This document shows positions 1 to 9,760 of a stretch of DNA of 64,000 bases, in pieces. The position numbers and the translations under genes were made by a program. The first letter of the stretch is position 1, and each line of letters begins with the position of its first letter. The DNA comes from Macrolepiota albuminosa. Lineage: Eukaryota > Basidiomycota > Agaricomycetes > Agaricales > Agaricaceae. The notes beneath the pieces are model-generated. The model worked only from the letters and a program-made list of their open reading frames with translations, was not told the origin of the DNA and made no database searches. Location of the stretch: assembly GCA_027475525.1 (NCBI GenBank), contig JAMWFC010000088.1, positions 1,581,534 to 1,645,533 on the forward strand. The letters run 5' to 3'.

Positions 1-645
1 GCTATTGGCGGGTCTGCTCGCCTATGGTGGTTGGCATTTTTTGCCTGGAAGACTCGCGCCTCTATGATGGCGTCATGCGCCGCCGCGATGTTCTCCAGGG
101 CCTGCCTGGCAAACTCGACAACTCCGCGGTGAGCCACTGTGTCAGCACAAACTTCGTGCAGCATGGAGGGCAAGTACCCTCCGTTGAGTTCAAAGGGCGC
201 ATACCCTGTGGTATCCAAGATACTCGCGTTAATCACGAACTCAGTGAGTGGACACCAGTCCACCCAGTCCCATTGGTCCGGGCGAACAACTGCCCTCAAA
301 ATCTGACCTATACTGCGGTTAGCCCGCTCTGTCTGCCCATCCGTCTGAGGATGGAAGGACGTCAACATGAGGAGTCACGCTCCTAGCAGTTTGTGGAGTT
401 CTCTCCACCATTGAGACGTGAACTTTGAGTCACAATCGCTCACAATGGTGCTAGGCAGCCCATGCAGCCTAACGATCTCCCTCAGGTAGATCCACGACAG
501 CTCCTTAGCCGTCAGCGTAGTTCGCACCGGTATGAGGTGCACCATGCTCGTCATGCGGCATATGACTACCCAGAGGTAATCGAACCCTCTGGACTCGGGA
601 AAGGGACCTACAAAGTCCATTCCGATTGAGTCCCAGGGTTTCACT
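1..645 (-). pseudogene. Integrase catalytic core, element 1 (runs off the left edge)
   Basis: The core starts with the MDFVGPFPESRGFDYL block carrying the first catalytic Asp and continues through LPSTIVSDCDSKFTSQWW (second Asp). A TGA at about 377 interrupts it, followed in phase by the DGQTERANR segment with the catalytic Glu. The frame continues to base 1 with the usual Gypsy integrase C-terminal region. The TGA sits where element 2 has a Lys/Arg codon. The rest of the integrase and any C-terminal tail are outside the window. Confidence 0.85.
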
Positions 646-1753
646 GGCACAGGTAGCTGGTGTAGCTTCCCGGGAGGGGATCCAGGGGGCAACTTTGCCC
701 TCTGACACGCTGCGCATGACGCGGCACAGGTAGCTGGTGTAGCTTCCCGGGAGGGGATCCAGGGGGCAACTTTGCCCTCTGACACGCTGCGCATGACGCG
801 CAGAACTTAGTCACTTCTTGGGCCATACGTGGCCACCAGTACCATCTCCGGATGTAGCCCAACGTCCGGGCGGCACCAAAGTGCCCCACCAGGGCATGGG
901 CCTGGTCCAAGACCTGCGTAACAATGGTACGTGTATGGGGGAGGCATACCACTGCCACCCCTTGACGGTTCTCCGTCGTGATGAGTCCACCAGGCTCATG
1001 CCTGAACCGAGGATGGTCGTCAGGATTGGCGATTATCTCGGCGAAGAGAGAATCATTGCCATAATCCTGCACCACCTCCTGCCGGAAGTTGTCATTGCCC
1101 AGGCTAGGAGGCTGGGATGAAGGCAATTCGCCTTCAAGCATCTCCGCAAGTGTAACGGGTACATCGTGGCGCTCGTGCTCCCTAGTGGACGCTGGGTCCA
1201 CGGCTTCATGCTCCTTGAGCAACTGGGCGGCTACGTCCCGTTCTTCACGCTGCTCTCTGAGGCGAGTGCTTCGCCTCCGTTCATCATCACGCATAGCGCG
1301 TACTTCCAGGACATGCTCCCTGAGCTCCTGGTATCGGTGGAGAGGTAAATCCTCTCCATCAGGGTCTATGCGGCAGTCTGCCTGCACATACTCATGAGGC
1401 TCGTGAGCCTCCCCGACTACATCACTCTCAAAGTAGCGTGACAAGCAGTCTGCCACTTTGTTGAGTTCACCTTTAACATAGGTGATGTCGAACTGGTATC
1501 TCGACATGTAGTCTATCCACCGTTGCTGACGCGGCGACAAGTTTACCTGAGTTTTAAAGAACTCAAGGGCTTTGTGGTCCGTTATGATGTGGATGGGGTA
1601 TCCCATCAGCTTATCCTCCCACTTGAGGAGGGCCTCGAGTATGGCAAGAGTCTCCAGCTCATGCACCGCATAGTTTTGCTGGGCCGTTGTGAACTTCTTC
1701 AACATGAACCCTGCTGGGCGGCACATCTGCCAGCTACTTCCCTGGCCGTACAT
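641..1753 (-). CDS. RNase H and integrase zinc-binding domain, element 1
   Basis: Read on the minus strand, this begins with the end of RT thumb/RNase H: ALEFFKTQVNLSPRQQRW and the DITYVKGELNKVADCLSR block, with catalytic DHKAL upstream. A charged linker of about 100 residues follows. Then comes the H2C2 integrase zinc domain (GHFGAARTLGYIRRWYWW and CASCAACQRAKLPPG). The frame is then thrown out of phase by the 77-bp duplication. Discounting one copy joins it cleanly to the integrase core at 375-645. It is out of phase with the RT frame only through a TGA, not an indel. Confidence 0.9.
   Translation of the reverse strand: MYGQGSSWQMCRPAGFMLKKFTTAQQNYAVHELETLAILEALLKWEDKLMGYPIHIITDHKALEFFKTQVNLSPRQQRWIDYMSRYQFDITYVKGELNKVADCLSRYFESDVVGEAHEPHEYVQADCRIDPDGEDLPLHRYQELREHVLEVRAMRDDERRRSTRLREQREERDVAAQLLKEHEAVDPASTREHERHDVPVTLAEMLEGELPSSQPPSLGNDNFRQEVVQDYGNDSLFAEIIANPDDHPRFRHEPGGLITTENRQGVAVVCLPHTRTIVTQVLDQAHALVGHFGAARTLGYIRRWYWWPRMAQEVTKFCASCAACQRAKLPPGSPPGKLHQLPVPRHAQRVRGQSCPLDPLPGSYTSYLCQ
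646..799. repeat. Exact 77-bp tandem duplication (1)
   Basis: Copies at 646-722 and 723-799 are identical, and the match runs one base further by chance. It lies in integrase and shifts the frame (77 = 2 mod 3). Counting it once restores alignment with element 2 across the zinc-domain/core junction. It is one of six with the same 77-bp offset. Confidence 0.97.
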
Positions 1754-1822
1754 GGCTCCGACGCCTGTCTTGGACGCGTCGCAAATGAGCCATATCGGCT
1801 CGTCCCGTCTAGGGTTGATTGG

Positions 1823-3427
1823 TCAAATCACCAGAGTCTTTGTACAGATCCGTTTGACCATCTCGAAGCACCGCTGGTGCAACGGCCTCCAATTGAACGG
1901 TGATCCGTTCTGTGTCATGGCCATAAGTGGCCCAGTATAGGCTGTGACATCGGGCAAGAAGCTCGATATGTAGTTGACAAGGCCAACGAATCGTTGGATG
2001 TCATTGTAGTTTCGGGGCGTGCGCCACTCCCGAATACGATCGAGCTTGTCCTGATCAGGGTGGATACCCCGCTCATCTATGACATGCCCTAGGCAGTCTA
2101 TACTCTGAGCGTAGAGCTCACATTTTTTCCACTTCAAGTACAACTTGTACTTGCGCAGTCGTTCGAATACGACTCTGAGGTGCTGCTCATGCTCCTCCAT
2201 GGTATCTGAGTAGATGAATATGTCATCTAAGTAGACGTGCATGAAACGTCCTATTACGTCTCGGAAGATAGAGGTCATTAGCCTCTGGAAAGTTGCTGGA
2301 GCATTGCAGTCTCCAATCTGCATTATATTGCTCATGAATGTACCCATGATCAACGCAAATACAGTCTTGGGTACGTCCTTGGTGCGAATGCGCACCTGCT
2401 CGTAAGCGTCAGTAAGGTCAATCTTCGAGCGATACTTTGCCTGAGCCACGTCTTCCTGGATCACCTCTTGATCTGGTAAAGGAGTTACATCCTTTATGGT
2501 ATTGTCATTGCACTGACGCGCATCAAGAGCTGTTTGAAGGGTTCCATCCTTCTTCGGGATGCACAATAACGGTGCAGCTTGAGCAGTGGTGCATGGGGAC
2601 CACCATTGAGCATTCAAATAGCGATTAGTCTTATCGCATAGTTGCTCCTGGAGGGCGCGCGGACAGCACGGCAAGTGGTACTTATACTGCTTGTTCTCGT
2701 CTATGAGATTAATCTCATGGTTCACCTCCCGCCATGGCGGGAGCTCCTCCTTGGTCCCATTGACCATGTCGGCAAATTCTTCTTGCCATTGCTGATGCAA
2801 CCGAGGAATATCTTCCTCACGAAGGCTTGTCGCCTTCTGTTTCCCCTTCATGCATACCGGGGGAAGTACTTCCACCATCTCTGAGGGTGGCCGAGGCGGC
2901 GGTGCATACTGCTCGCGCATTGCGAGCACCCGATTGACACTGTCATCAGGTATATGTAGTCTCAGCGGGGCACCCGCTGCTGCTGCCTTATAAGCCACGA
3001 GGCTTCTTCCTTCACGTACAAGCGAGTACGCTACGGATACCTCGTCCGGGGCTGGCTGGCAATACGCTGGTTTGACGGTCATCTGTCTCTGGTGCGCATT
3101 TCGCGCACACGTGGCTGCCACCAGCTCGTTCCACTCTTGCAGCATTCGGGGGTTGTATGCCCAGTCGTACTCCGGTAGGGGGGCTGGTCGCTCCCATAGG
3201 GACCGAGTGTCCCCCTCTTCTGAGGCTTCCGCCTCTCGGATACTGTCTTCCAAGTCTTCCAACTTGAATTGTGAGGACGTAGGTGGGCATACATCCACTG
3301 AGTCCTCCCGTCGTCTCACCTTTCGATGGCGTTTGTCTGGAGGCCTTGCGCCTCGAATCTCAGGAGCGATTATTCGCTCGTTGCTCTTCTTGGAGGCTTG
3401 ATACTCCTCCTCGCTCATCATTACCAC
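1823..3427 (-). CDS. Reverse transcriptase segment of pol, element 1
   Basis: This frame of 534 codons has an N-terminal linker and then a full RT. Visible blocks are the fingers/palm start (LLCIPKKDGTLQTALDARQ), KIDLTDAYEQVRI, the catalytic YLDDIFIYSD near residue 405, and the connection motif FVGLVNYISSFLPD. It ends in TGA where element 2 has CGG-type sense sequence (ICTKTPVIRPID), so the stop is a point mutation and RNase H follows in phase at 1753. The first residues overlap the 77-bp duplication at 3351-3504. Function: copies element RNA into cDNA in cytoplasmic particles. RT identity is certain and activity is lost in this copy as assembled. Confidence 0.92.
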   Translation of the reverse strand: MVMMSEEEYQASKKSNERIIAPEIRGARPPDKRHRKVRRREDSVDVCPPTSSQFKLEDLEDSIREAEASEEGDTRSLWERPAPLPEYDWAYNPRMLQEWNELVAATCARNAHQRQMTVKPAYCQPAPDEVSVAYSLVREGRSLVAYKAAAAGAPLRLHIPDDSVNRVLAMREQYAPPPRPPSEMVEVLPPVCMKGKQKATSLREEDIPRLHQQWQEEFADMVNGTKEELPPWREVNHEINLIDENKQYKYHLPCCPRALQEQLCDKTNRYLNAQWWSPCTTAQAAPLLCIPKKDGTLQTALDARQCNDNTIKDVTPLPDQEVIQEDVAQAKYRSKIDLTDAYEQVRIRTKDVPKTVFALIMGTFMSNIMQIGDCNAPATFQRLMTSIFRDVIGRFMHVYLDDIFIYSDTMEEHEQHLRVVFERLRKYKLYLKWKKCELYAQSIDCLGHVIDERGIHPDQDKLDRIREWRTPRNYNDIQRFVGLVNYISSFLPDVTAYTGPLMAMTQNGSPFNWRPLHQRCFEMVKRICTKTLVI

Positions 3428-3504
3428 CCTCGAATCTCAGGAGCGATTATTCGCTCGTTGCTCTTCTTGGAGGCTTGATACTCCTCCTCGCTCATCATTA
3501 CCAC
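3351..3504. repeat. Exact 77-bp tandem duplication (2)
   Basis: Copies at 3351-3427 and 3428-3504 match base for base, and the bases flanking the match differ. It lies between the protease and RT segments of element 1. Confidence 0.97.
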
Positions 3505-3567
3505 GTTGTGGTCTGCACTCAGTCCAGGCATAGCCTGCACTTCCTCCTCCACATCCTCCACGGCCGG

Positions 3568-3721
3568 CACTCTGCGCCGGCCAAGTCATGGAGAGTCCTT
3601 GCGTTTCTCCGTAGTGCGATGACGTCGCAGATGATTATCAGTGTCACTCTGCGCCGGCCAAGTCATGGAGAGTCCTTGCGTTTCTCCGTAGTGCGATGAC
3701 GTCGCAGATGATTATCAGTGT
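3568..3721. repeat. Exact 77-bp tandem duplication (3)
   Basis: Copies at 3568-3644 and 3645-3721 are identical over exactly 77 bases. This is only 63 bp from duplication (2), so two assembly-graph junctions may lie close together here. Confidence 0.97.
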
Positions 3722-5432
3722 TGTCTGCTGTAGCTCGTTCGGCTGGGATCACTTTCCCATTCACTAGTACCTGACATTGGTCAAAGTCTAATATGACTTT
3801 GTTACGCCGCATGAATGGCGTTCCCAGTATCATATCGTAGCGATCGAAGTTCGCTACATCCATGTATTCCCGGCTACGTGAGCCCAGCGTTTGGACATTC
3901 ACATTTGTCCCATACTGCACCATGGCTCGGCTCCCTACGGTGCCCAGCTGTAATGCCAATGGCGTATCCAACTCCTGCACGGATATTCCGTACACATGGG
4001 CGAACTGGGGCGTTATGCCCGATGTGGTACTCCCAGAGTCCCATAGGGTCCATGCCTTGTGGCCGTCTACGTCCACATACGAGACCAGGCACTCCTTGTC
4101 TGCTCGTTTCAATGTAGGGCGCTGCAAAGTGCCCTCTGCACGACGAAGGGTCACCTTCTTCATCCGAACCACGTTATTCCGTTCGGGGTCATTTGCGGAC
4201 GGCCAATCCGTCATCGCCGCTAGGCACTCAGAGTCGCTGTCGCGACTGTAATACTCATTGTCGTAGACGTCGTCATATACGTTGACTGTGACGTACTCCT
4301 CCCCCTCCACGACCACACTCTCGGGCTCGGCACCCGATGCCTCCTCTGGGGGCTCCTGGTCGTTTGTGGGGTGCTCTGCCTCAGAATCGGCAGATACGTC
4401 TCCATCACTCCCACTTGCGGCTGCAGTATGTGCAGCTCGAAGGTGGGCGCGAGGTGTATACCCCTTCCTCGGAGGTCCTGGCTTTGCAGGGCAGTTGGTA
4501 GCGTAGTGGCCTGGTTGGCCACACGCGAAGCAAGTCCCCGACTGCCCCGGTGGGTTGGCCGGCTTGAAGTCCGGCCTTGGTTTAGGATGTTCGCCGTCCG
4601 GCGCCCGCTCTGGGCGTGGGCGGCTCCGCCCTCGGTTTGCAGCAGGGGTTCTGCGTACAACAAACCGCATGTTGCGGTCACGGTCCAAATCGGTCTTTTT
4701 GGCCAGGAAGGTCCCCACATGCTGACCCCGTGAGGGTGTCCCACCAGGCAGTAGTCGCCTGGGTCCCCCTTTGTGCCCACTCCGATGTTCGTAGTGGTTA
4801 GCAGTCTTCAGAAACTGCTCATACCGGATGGCATATGCCACAAATTCTTCCACATCGTTGACTTCTGGGGACAATCCGTCCTCACATATCAAATAGCGGC
4901 GCATATCCGCTGGAATGCCATCCAAGAACGTTTCAAGCATTGTATACCCGTCCGGGTATACTGCCATGTTCTGGGCATGGTCATTAAGGGTATCATAGAA
5001 CCCTTGTACTCCCAACTTCTCGGTGTACTTGGCGGACTGGAAGTCCCGCCTTGCATCCTGGAGCGTTGAGGGGTGTACAAATCGATTGTACAGTCCTGTA
5101 AGGACTCCTTTAAATGTCCAGTCATATTGGACATGGTTGACGTGCAGTACTGCCCGTCGAAACCAACCCATGGCCTCTCTGGCCAAGAACTCAGGCAGAA
5201 TGAAGATTCGTTCTTGTTCCATACGGTCACCTCCATATAAGCACATGGCAAGATGGGTGCATACATTCATCGCCCAATCTTCCAGGTCGCTGAACTTGGA
5301 CGCGCCTGTATAGGCGCGAATGTGCCTACTGTCTGCTTTACGCAGCTTCACTCCGTCTGGTAACCGTAAGGTTACGCCCAGGGCATCATCGACTACTCGA
5401 TGCAGGCGATCGTGCATGGCTTCACGATGCAT
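3663..5432 (-). CDS. Gag core, CCHC zinc knuckle and retropepsin-like protease, element 1
   Basis: The frame encodes 589 residues. The first part is a helical retrotransposon gag (capsid-like) domain with the usual Trp-rich stretch. A CX2CX4HX4C zinc knuckle (CFACGQPGHYATNC) follows near residue 300, where it would bind the element's RNA. After an acidic linker comes an aspartic protease segment with DSGST, then the LGTPFMRRNKV flap-side motif typical of Gypsy PR. It ends at TGA (3665-3663). The next frame continues in the same phase if the 77-bp duplications are discounted, and element 2 has a stop at the same place, so this may be a gag-pol readthrough stop (see findings). Confidence 0.88.
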   Translation of the reverse strand: MHREAMHDRLHRVVDDALGVTLRLPDGVKLRKADSRHIRAYTGASKFSDLEDWAMNVCTHLAMCLYGGDRMEQERIFILPEFLAREAMGWFRRAVLHVNHVQYDWTFKGVLTGLYNRFVHPSTLQDARRDFQSAKYTEKLGVQGFYDTLNDHAQNMAVYPDGYTMLETFLDGIPADMRRYLICEDGLSPEVNDVEEFVAYAIRYEQFLKTANHYEHRSGHKGGPRRLLPGGTPSRGQHVGTFLAKKTDLDRDRNMRFVVRRTPAANRGRSRPRPERAPDGEHPKPRPDFKPANPPGQSGTCFACGQPGHYATNCPAKPGPPRKGYTPRAHLRAAHTAAASGSDGDVSADSEAEHPTNDQEPPEEASGAEPESVVVEGEEYVTVNVYDDVYDNEYYSRDSDSECLAAMTDWPSANDPERNNVVRMKKVTLRRAEGTLQRPTLKRADKECLVSYVDVDGHKAWTLWDSGSTTSGITPQFAHVYGISVQELDTPLALQLGTVGSRAMVQYGTNVNVQTLGSRSREYMDVANFDRYDMILGTPFMRRNKVILDFDQCQVLVNGKVIPAERATADNTDNHLRRHRTTEKRKDSP

Positions 5433-7013
5433 TCAAATGGCTTCCCGCTGACCCGGGGATCTAGTCGCCAAATCAGCGGCATGGGGAAGTGACTTCCCCC
5501 ATCCACCTTGCGGAGGACGTTCTGAGCCTCCTCGACTGTGGGCATAATTGCCCTCGTCTCGAGGAATCGACCTAGGGCCGTCATCCTGGCCGTTACCAGG
5601 GACATCACGTCTCATGGCGCCTTCTCGATCGAGGAAGTCTCCTTGATCATGATCGTTGCGCCGCCCTGGACCTGGAGAAGCTTGATTCTCCTGACCCTGC
5701 GTGACGAATTGACGATGCATCTCGTCAATGGGCTTAGTGCCCTCGAATACGATGCCCTGATCGTCGATAAGGGACTGTCCCTTAGTCCTGAGGTCGCCAT
5801 TGCGCATACGTTGATATGCGACTCTGTCGCTCAACGTTTTGGCCATGAGCACACGCGGCATCACGGATGCCTCGCTTTCCACTTTGAGCACAGTGCTATT
5901 GTGCCCATCCGGACCTGACATATCTGTCCTACGGTCATGGTTACGCATGTGTGGGGGCTCCTCACGCCACCCTTGTCCTGCTGGAGTATAAAAAGTACTC
6001 ACTGGTCTTACTTCGGGCACTTCTTGCGCCCGTGCTAGTGCCTCCACTAGCTCAATTCCGACGTCTTGATTGCGTCGTGCCGAGCATTCCTCGGACGTGT
6101 GGCTCCAGGGGGTCGAGACCCCCAATTGCCATGTGGCCTTACGCTGCACATACATTTGCAGCTCCATAGTGAGCACTCTCACCATCAAATCAGTATATTT
6201 CGTACTGAATACATTGGGCACTTCGTGCCCTTGTCGCCTAAGTGCTACTATATGGGCTGACGCGTAGCGCTCGAGTCGCGCTTGGGTGGTGTATTTCATC
6301 ACCTCTGGGTGCAAGTCCCAGAACACCCGCAAGCGCACGGTGTACGCGGTTTTCAGCCGCTGTTTCTCTGCTCCGACGTCGTCGTCACTTGACGACTCCA
6401 TCACCTCCTCTGGAAGCTCTACAACCTCCGGAGCTTCCTCCACTGCTGGTGTGCGCAGAAATCGATCTTCCACGCGGTATACTTCAGGCCTTGCAGCCTC
6501 CTCCGGTACCTCTTCTAAGCGGGCTTCCGCTACTTTAGAAGGCATTGGACCCGCTGTGGACTGCCTGGTCCCACTGCTCCGGCTCGCAGGGAGGGCTCTC
6601 CCAGTCCGTACTGACAACTCGGCGTCTCCTGGGGCGCCATAGGCGCCGGTTGACTGTCGGCCGTCCTGCGGGGGTTCTTTGGAAGCCAATCGGCTAGACC
6701 GTCGCGGTCCTCCTGGCAGCTGCGTAACTGGGGGCGTTAATCCCCCGGGCATCTTGTCTTGGAGGCGTTGCGGACTGTCCTGCTGTGAGCTTTCAGCTCT
6801 CCAGGCCTCGCTCTCATTCCCGGCCAGGTCGGTACTCTGACCTCGGTCTCGAGCCTTGGGTCTTACCTGACCCGCATTGGACGCTGACACATCCTGGGTG
6901 TCTGCTGGGTCTCCCTGTAGGTCGTGGGCATTTCGCCCGCCGTCAGTGGGCGCTGCAGGTATGGGATTACTCATCGATCCCCTGTTTGAAATTTGCACAG
7001 TGTGGCTGTGCAA
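5433..7013 (-). CDS. Gag N-terminal region (pre-gag), element 1
   Basis: This is a 526-codon frame that opens just inside the LTR and is rich in Pro, Ser, Glu and Arg, with no recognised domain. It ends in TGA immediately followed by ATG of the gag core frame (5432), in the same phase. The aligned site in element 2 (near 13,110) is a sense codon in an uninterrupted frame, so the TGA is probably a CGA-to-TGA mutation and this piece is the N-terminal half of one gag polyprotein rather than a separate gene. It is acidic around 6,370-6,520 and basic elsewhere. A role in particle assembly is inferred only from position. Confidence 0.7.
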   Translation of the reverse strand: MHSHTVQISNRGSMSNPIPAAPTDGGRNAHDLQGDPADTQDVSASNAGQVRPKARDRGQSTDLAGNESEAWRAESSQQDSPQRLQDKMPGGLTPPVTQLPGGPRRSSRLASKEPPQDGRQSTGAYGAPGDAELSVRTGRALPASRSSGTRQSTAGPMPSKVAEARLEEVPEEAARPEVYRVEDRFLRTPAVEEAPEVVELPEEVMESSSDDDVGAEKQRLKTAYTVRLRVFWDLHPEVMKYTTQARLERYASAHIVALRRQGHEVPNVFSTKYTDLMVRVLTMELQMYVQRKATWQLGVSTPWSHTSEECSARRNQDVGIELVEALARAQEVPEVRPVSTFYTPAGQGWREEPPHMRNHDRRTDMSGPDGHNSTVLKVESEASVMPRVLMAKTLSDRVAYQRMRNGDLRTKGQSLIDDQGIVFEGTKPIDEMHRQFVTQGQENQASPGPGRRNDHDQGDFLDREGAMRRDVPGNGQDDGPRSIPRDEGNYAHSRGGSERPPQGGWGKSLPHAADLATRSPGQREAI

Positions 7014-7105
7014 GAAGCTCGAGAAGCTGATAGAGTTCTGTCAACGAACTCAACGACTGACGTCAGATGCTAGGCAATAGATCCTAGCTGGCAGATTCAA
7101 AAAAA

Positions 7106-7341
7106 TGTAACGAAGTTACGAGGGTTAGAGAGCTTAGTGTGCACACACGACACTGAATCAGACCAGACCGGTCTATTGGCAATGTAGTATACACAAAAAT
7201 AAGCTGCTTTGTAAGCAGCTGGTAAACTAATTTATATAGTAATGTAAATTAATATTATATTATAATAAATATAATATAATAGTATCTACTGTAAGGTAAG
7301 TAAAGCTATGTGGCCAACGCCACATAGCGGACTACGCTACA
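7106..7341 (-). repeat. LTR between elements 1 and 2
   Basis: On the minus strand it starts TGTAGCGTAGTC and ends GTTACA, similar to the LTR at 14,932-15,105, which starts TGTAACGGAGTC and also ends GTTACA. Both are followed inwards by a T run and an AATCT motif. It is the 5' LTR of element 1 and, since no other LTR-like end is visible before the integrase end of element 2 at 7499, probably also the 3' LTR of element 2. It holds a 10-bp-arm palindrome (7307-7330) and an AT-rich tract (7,240-7,290). The outer boundary near 7341 is less sure than the inner one. Confidence 0.6.
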
Positions 7342-7498
7342 GCTGTCCATCAGTTTTGATAGATCATCGGGCTTCTCCCTAAGCGCTGTTGTTAGTGACT
7401 GATGCTATCTGTCAGTTGTCATTCTGTCTGCCGTCGGCGCTATTATTGATCGGATCTGCTTCTTGCCGTGCGTGGCCATCAAATATTGCCAAAATTGG

Positions 7499-9025
7499 TT
7501 AATTAGCACGTGCTAAGGTATCCCGAGCCGATGCCGCGTTGCCGTAGCCTGCCGTTGATGCGCTGATCCTGTATGGGGTCCTATCAGCATCACTACTGGC
7601 CATATATGGTCGCAATAGCAACACATGAAACTTGGGAACTATCCTGCGTGCTTGCAGCGCATGGGGTAGTTCAAGCACGTAATTAGACATGCTCAGCTTG
7701 GCCTCAAGGACCCTATATGATCCAATCCACTTTGGACACAGTTTACTCGCCCTGCCTTTCAGCAGGTTCAAGTTCTTTGTTGAGAGGTACACTAGGTTCC
7801 CTTTCTCGATGTCCAGCTCATCACATCTGCGATTATTTGCATGCTTGGTCTGCCACATGCGCAATTTTATAATTGCATCATGGGCATCCACCAAGTTCCC
7901 TAGCGCATTGTGCGCAAACTGCTTTACTCCCATATGAATAGCTTTGTCAGTACAAAGTTCATGAATCATGGATGGCATGTAGCCATTGTTGAGTTCAAAG
8001 GGTGAATACCCTGTGGTTTCCGATATGCTCGCGTTTATCGCGAATTCCACGAGTGGACATCTATCCACCCAGTCCTTCTGATCAGGACGTACAAATGCTT
8101 GCAGTATTTGTGCAATATTTCTATTCGCGTGTTCTGTTTGACCATCTGTTTGTGGATGAAACGACGTCGACATGAGCAACTTTGCTCTGAGCAGTTTGTG
8201 CAGCTCCTTCCACCATTTGGAAGTGAACTTAGCATCTTGATCGCTTACAATCAAACTTGGCAATCCATGGAGGCGTACTATCTCCTTGAGATAGATCCAC
8301 AATAAGTCTGATGCTGTCATGGTGGTTCTCACCAGTATGAGATGGACCATACTGGTCATTCTGCAGATCACTACTCAGAGGTAGTTAAACCCTTTCGACT
8401 CGGGAAACGGACCTATAAAGTCCATCCTGATTGAATCCCAGGGTTTGACCAATATAGGAAGCAAATGAAGCTTCCCCAGTGGCTTTAATGTCAATACTTT
8501 TGACTGTTGACATAGCTCGCATGTCGAGCAGAATTGGCTCGCTTCTTTGGCCATTTGCGGCCACCAGTACCAGCGTCGCACATAGTCCAGCATTTTCTGA
8601 GTTCCGAAGTGGCCCACTACTCTATGGGCCTGGTCCAGGATAGTCGTGATTAACGACCTCTCCCAGGGAATGCAGATGACTTTGGACCCCATGGGTCTGG
8701 TAAGATAGATGAGCTGTTGCTCCACCCTGAAGCGCAAATGCGCGTGAATATTGTTCAGAATCTCTAAAAAGAGATTATCATCCTTGTATCCCTGCTGGAT
8801 ACGTGTGTGGAATTGCACGTTGCCTAAGTCGGCCGGTGCAGGATTATGGTCCTGTGACTCCAGCATCTGCTGGAGCATCATATCAGTGCCTCTCAGAGGC
8901 ACCCCTTGTCTCGTCTCTTCACCTGGCTGAGGGGCCTCATGCTCCACCAGCACCTGGGCCTCGATATCACGAGCTTCTCTCTGTTTGTGCAGTTGCTTAC
9001 TGCGACATGTTTCCTGCGCCCGCAT
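7499..9025 (-). pseudogene. Integrase, element 2
   Basis: The frame 9025-8375 carries the linker, the zinc domain (GHFGTQKMLDYVRRWYWW and CSTCELCQQSK) and the start of the core (MDFIGPFPESKGFNYL). After a TGA, 8371-7499 (290 codons) carries the rest: LPSLIVSDQDAKFTSKWW (Asp), DGQTEHANRNIAQILQ (Glu), the GYSPFELNNGY block and a C-terminal GPY-like module ending IVPKFHVLLLRPY. No chromodomain follows. Apart from the single stop the catalytic triad is present. Confidence 0.9.
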
Positions 9026-9064
9026 TGCGCGTAGCTTGACCTTATGTTCCTTGATCTCATGGAA

Positions 9065-9688
9065 TCAATGCAGGGGCAAGTCTTTGCCCTCTGGGTCAAT
9101 ATGTTTGTCCGCCTGGACATAGTTATGTGTGTCATGGACATCATCTCGAGTATCACTCTCGAAATATCGAGACAGGCAATCCGCAACTTTGTTCAATTCA
9201 CCTTTTACATAGGTAATGTCGAACTGATACCGCGACATGTAGTCAATCCAGCAATGTTGTTGTGGAGATAGGTGCACCTGAGTCTTGAAGAACTCTAGTG
9301 CTTTGTGATCTGTAATGACGTGAATCTTATATCCCATCAGTTTATCCTCCCATTTTAGGAGGGCTTCCAGGATAGCGAGTGTTTCTAACTCGTGTACAGC
9401 ATAATTCTGCTGAGCAGCAGTGAATTTACGGGACATAAATCCTGCTGGTCGGCAAGTCTGCCATGTTTTACCTTGGCCAAACATGGCCCCAACCCCAGTC
9501 TTCGACGCATCACATATGAGCCAGATGGGCTCATTGATGCATGGATCAATTGGCCGGATGACTGGTGTCTTCGTGCATATGTGCTTAATCATCTCAAAAC
9601 ACTGCTGATGCAGCGGTCTCCAGTGAAAAGGGGACCCATTCTGGGTCATGGCCATAAGTGGCCCTGTGTATGCAGTGATGTCTGGCAA
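9065..9688 (-). pseudogene. RNase H domain, element 2
   Basis: The 207-codon frame contains LICDASKTGVGAMFGQG (first catalytic Asp), NYAVHELETLAILEAL (Glu), HVITDHKALEF (Asp) and the DITYVKGELNKVADCLSRYF tail, all hallmarks of Gypsy RNase H. It is in phase with the RT segment upstream, from which it is separated by a TGA at 9,761. The end at 9,065 is again a TGA in a charged linker leading to the integrase zinc domain. Confidence 0.9.
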
Positions 9689-9760
9689 GAAGTTGCCAAT
9701 ATAGTTTACAAGTCCAACAAATCGATGGATATCATTATATGTGCGTGGAGTATGCCACTC

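Larger units (their letters stand above)
1..7341 (-). mobile_element. Ty3/Gypsy LTR retrotransposon, element 1 (3' part beyond left edge)
   Basis: Read on the minus strand, the order is LTR (7341-7106), gag with zinc knuckle, aspartic protease, RT, RNase H and integrase, and the integrase is still open at base 1. The domain order PR-RT-RH-IN defines Ty3/Gypsy. Most reading-frame breaks are of two kinds: TGA where the related element 2 has an Arg or another sense codon (CpG-type CGA to TGA), and three exact 77-bp tandem duplications (646-799, 3351-3504, 3568-3721) that look like assembly errors. The 3' LTR is outside the window, so age and target duplication cannot be read. Without the duplications the element would be only lightly damaged. 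Confidence 0.93.

Noticed and set aside
5430..5436. TGAATG between the two gag frames of element 1 as a stop-restart signal
   Set aside because: The homologous site in element 2 is a sense codon in an unbroken stretch, so a CGA-to-TGA mutation is simpler.
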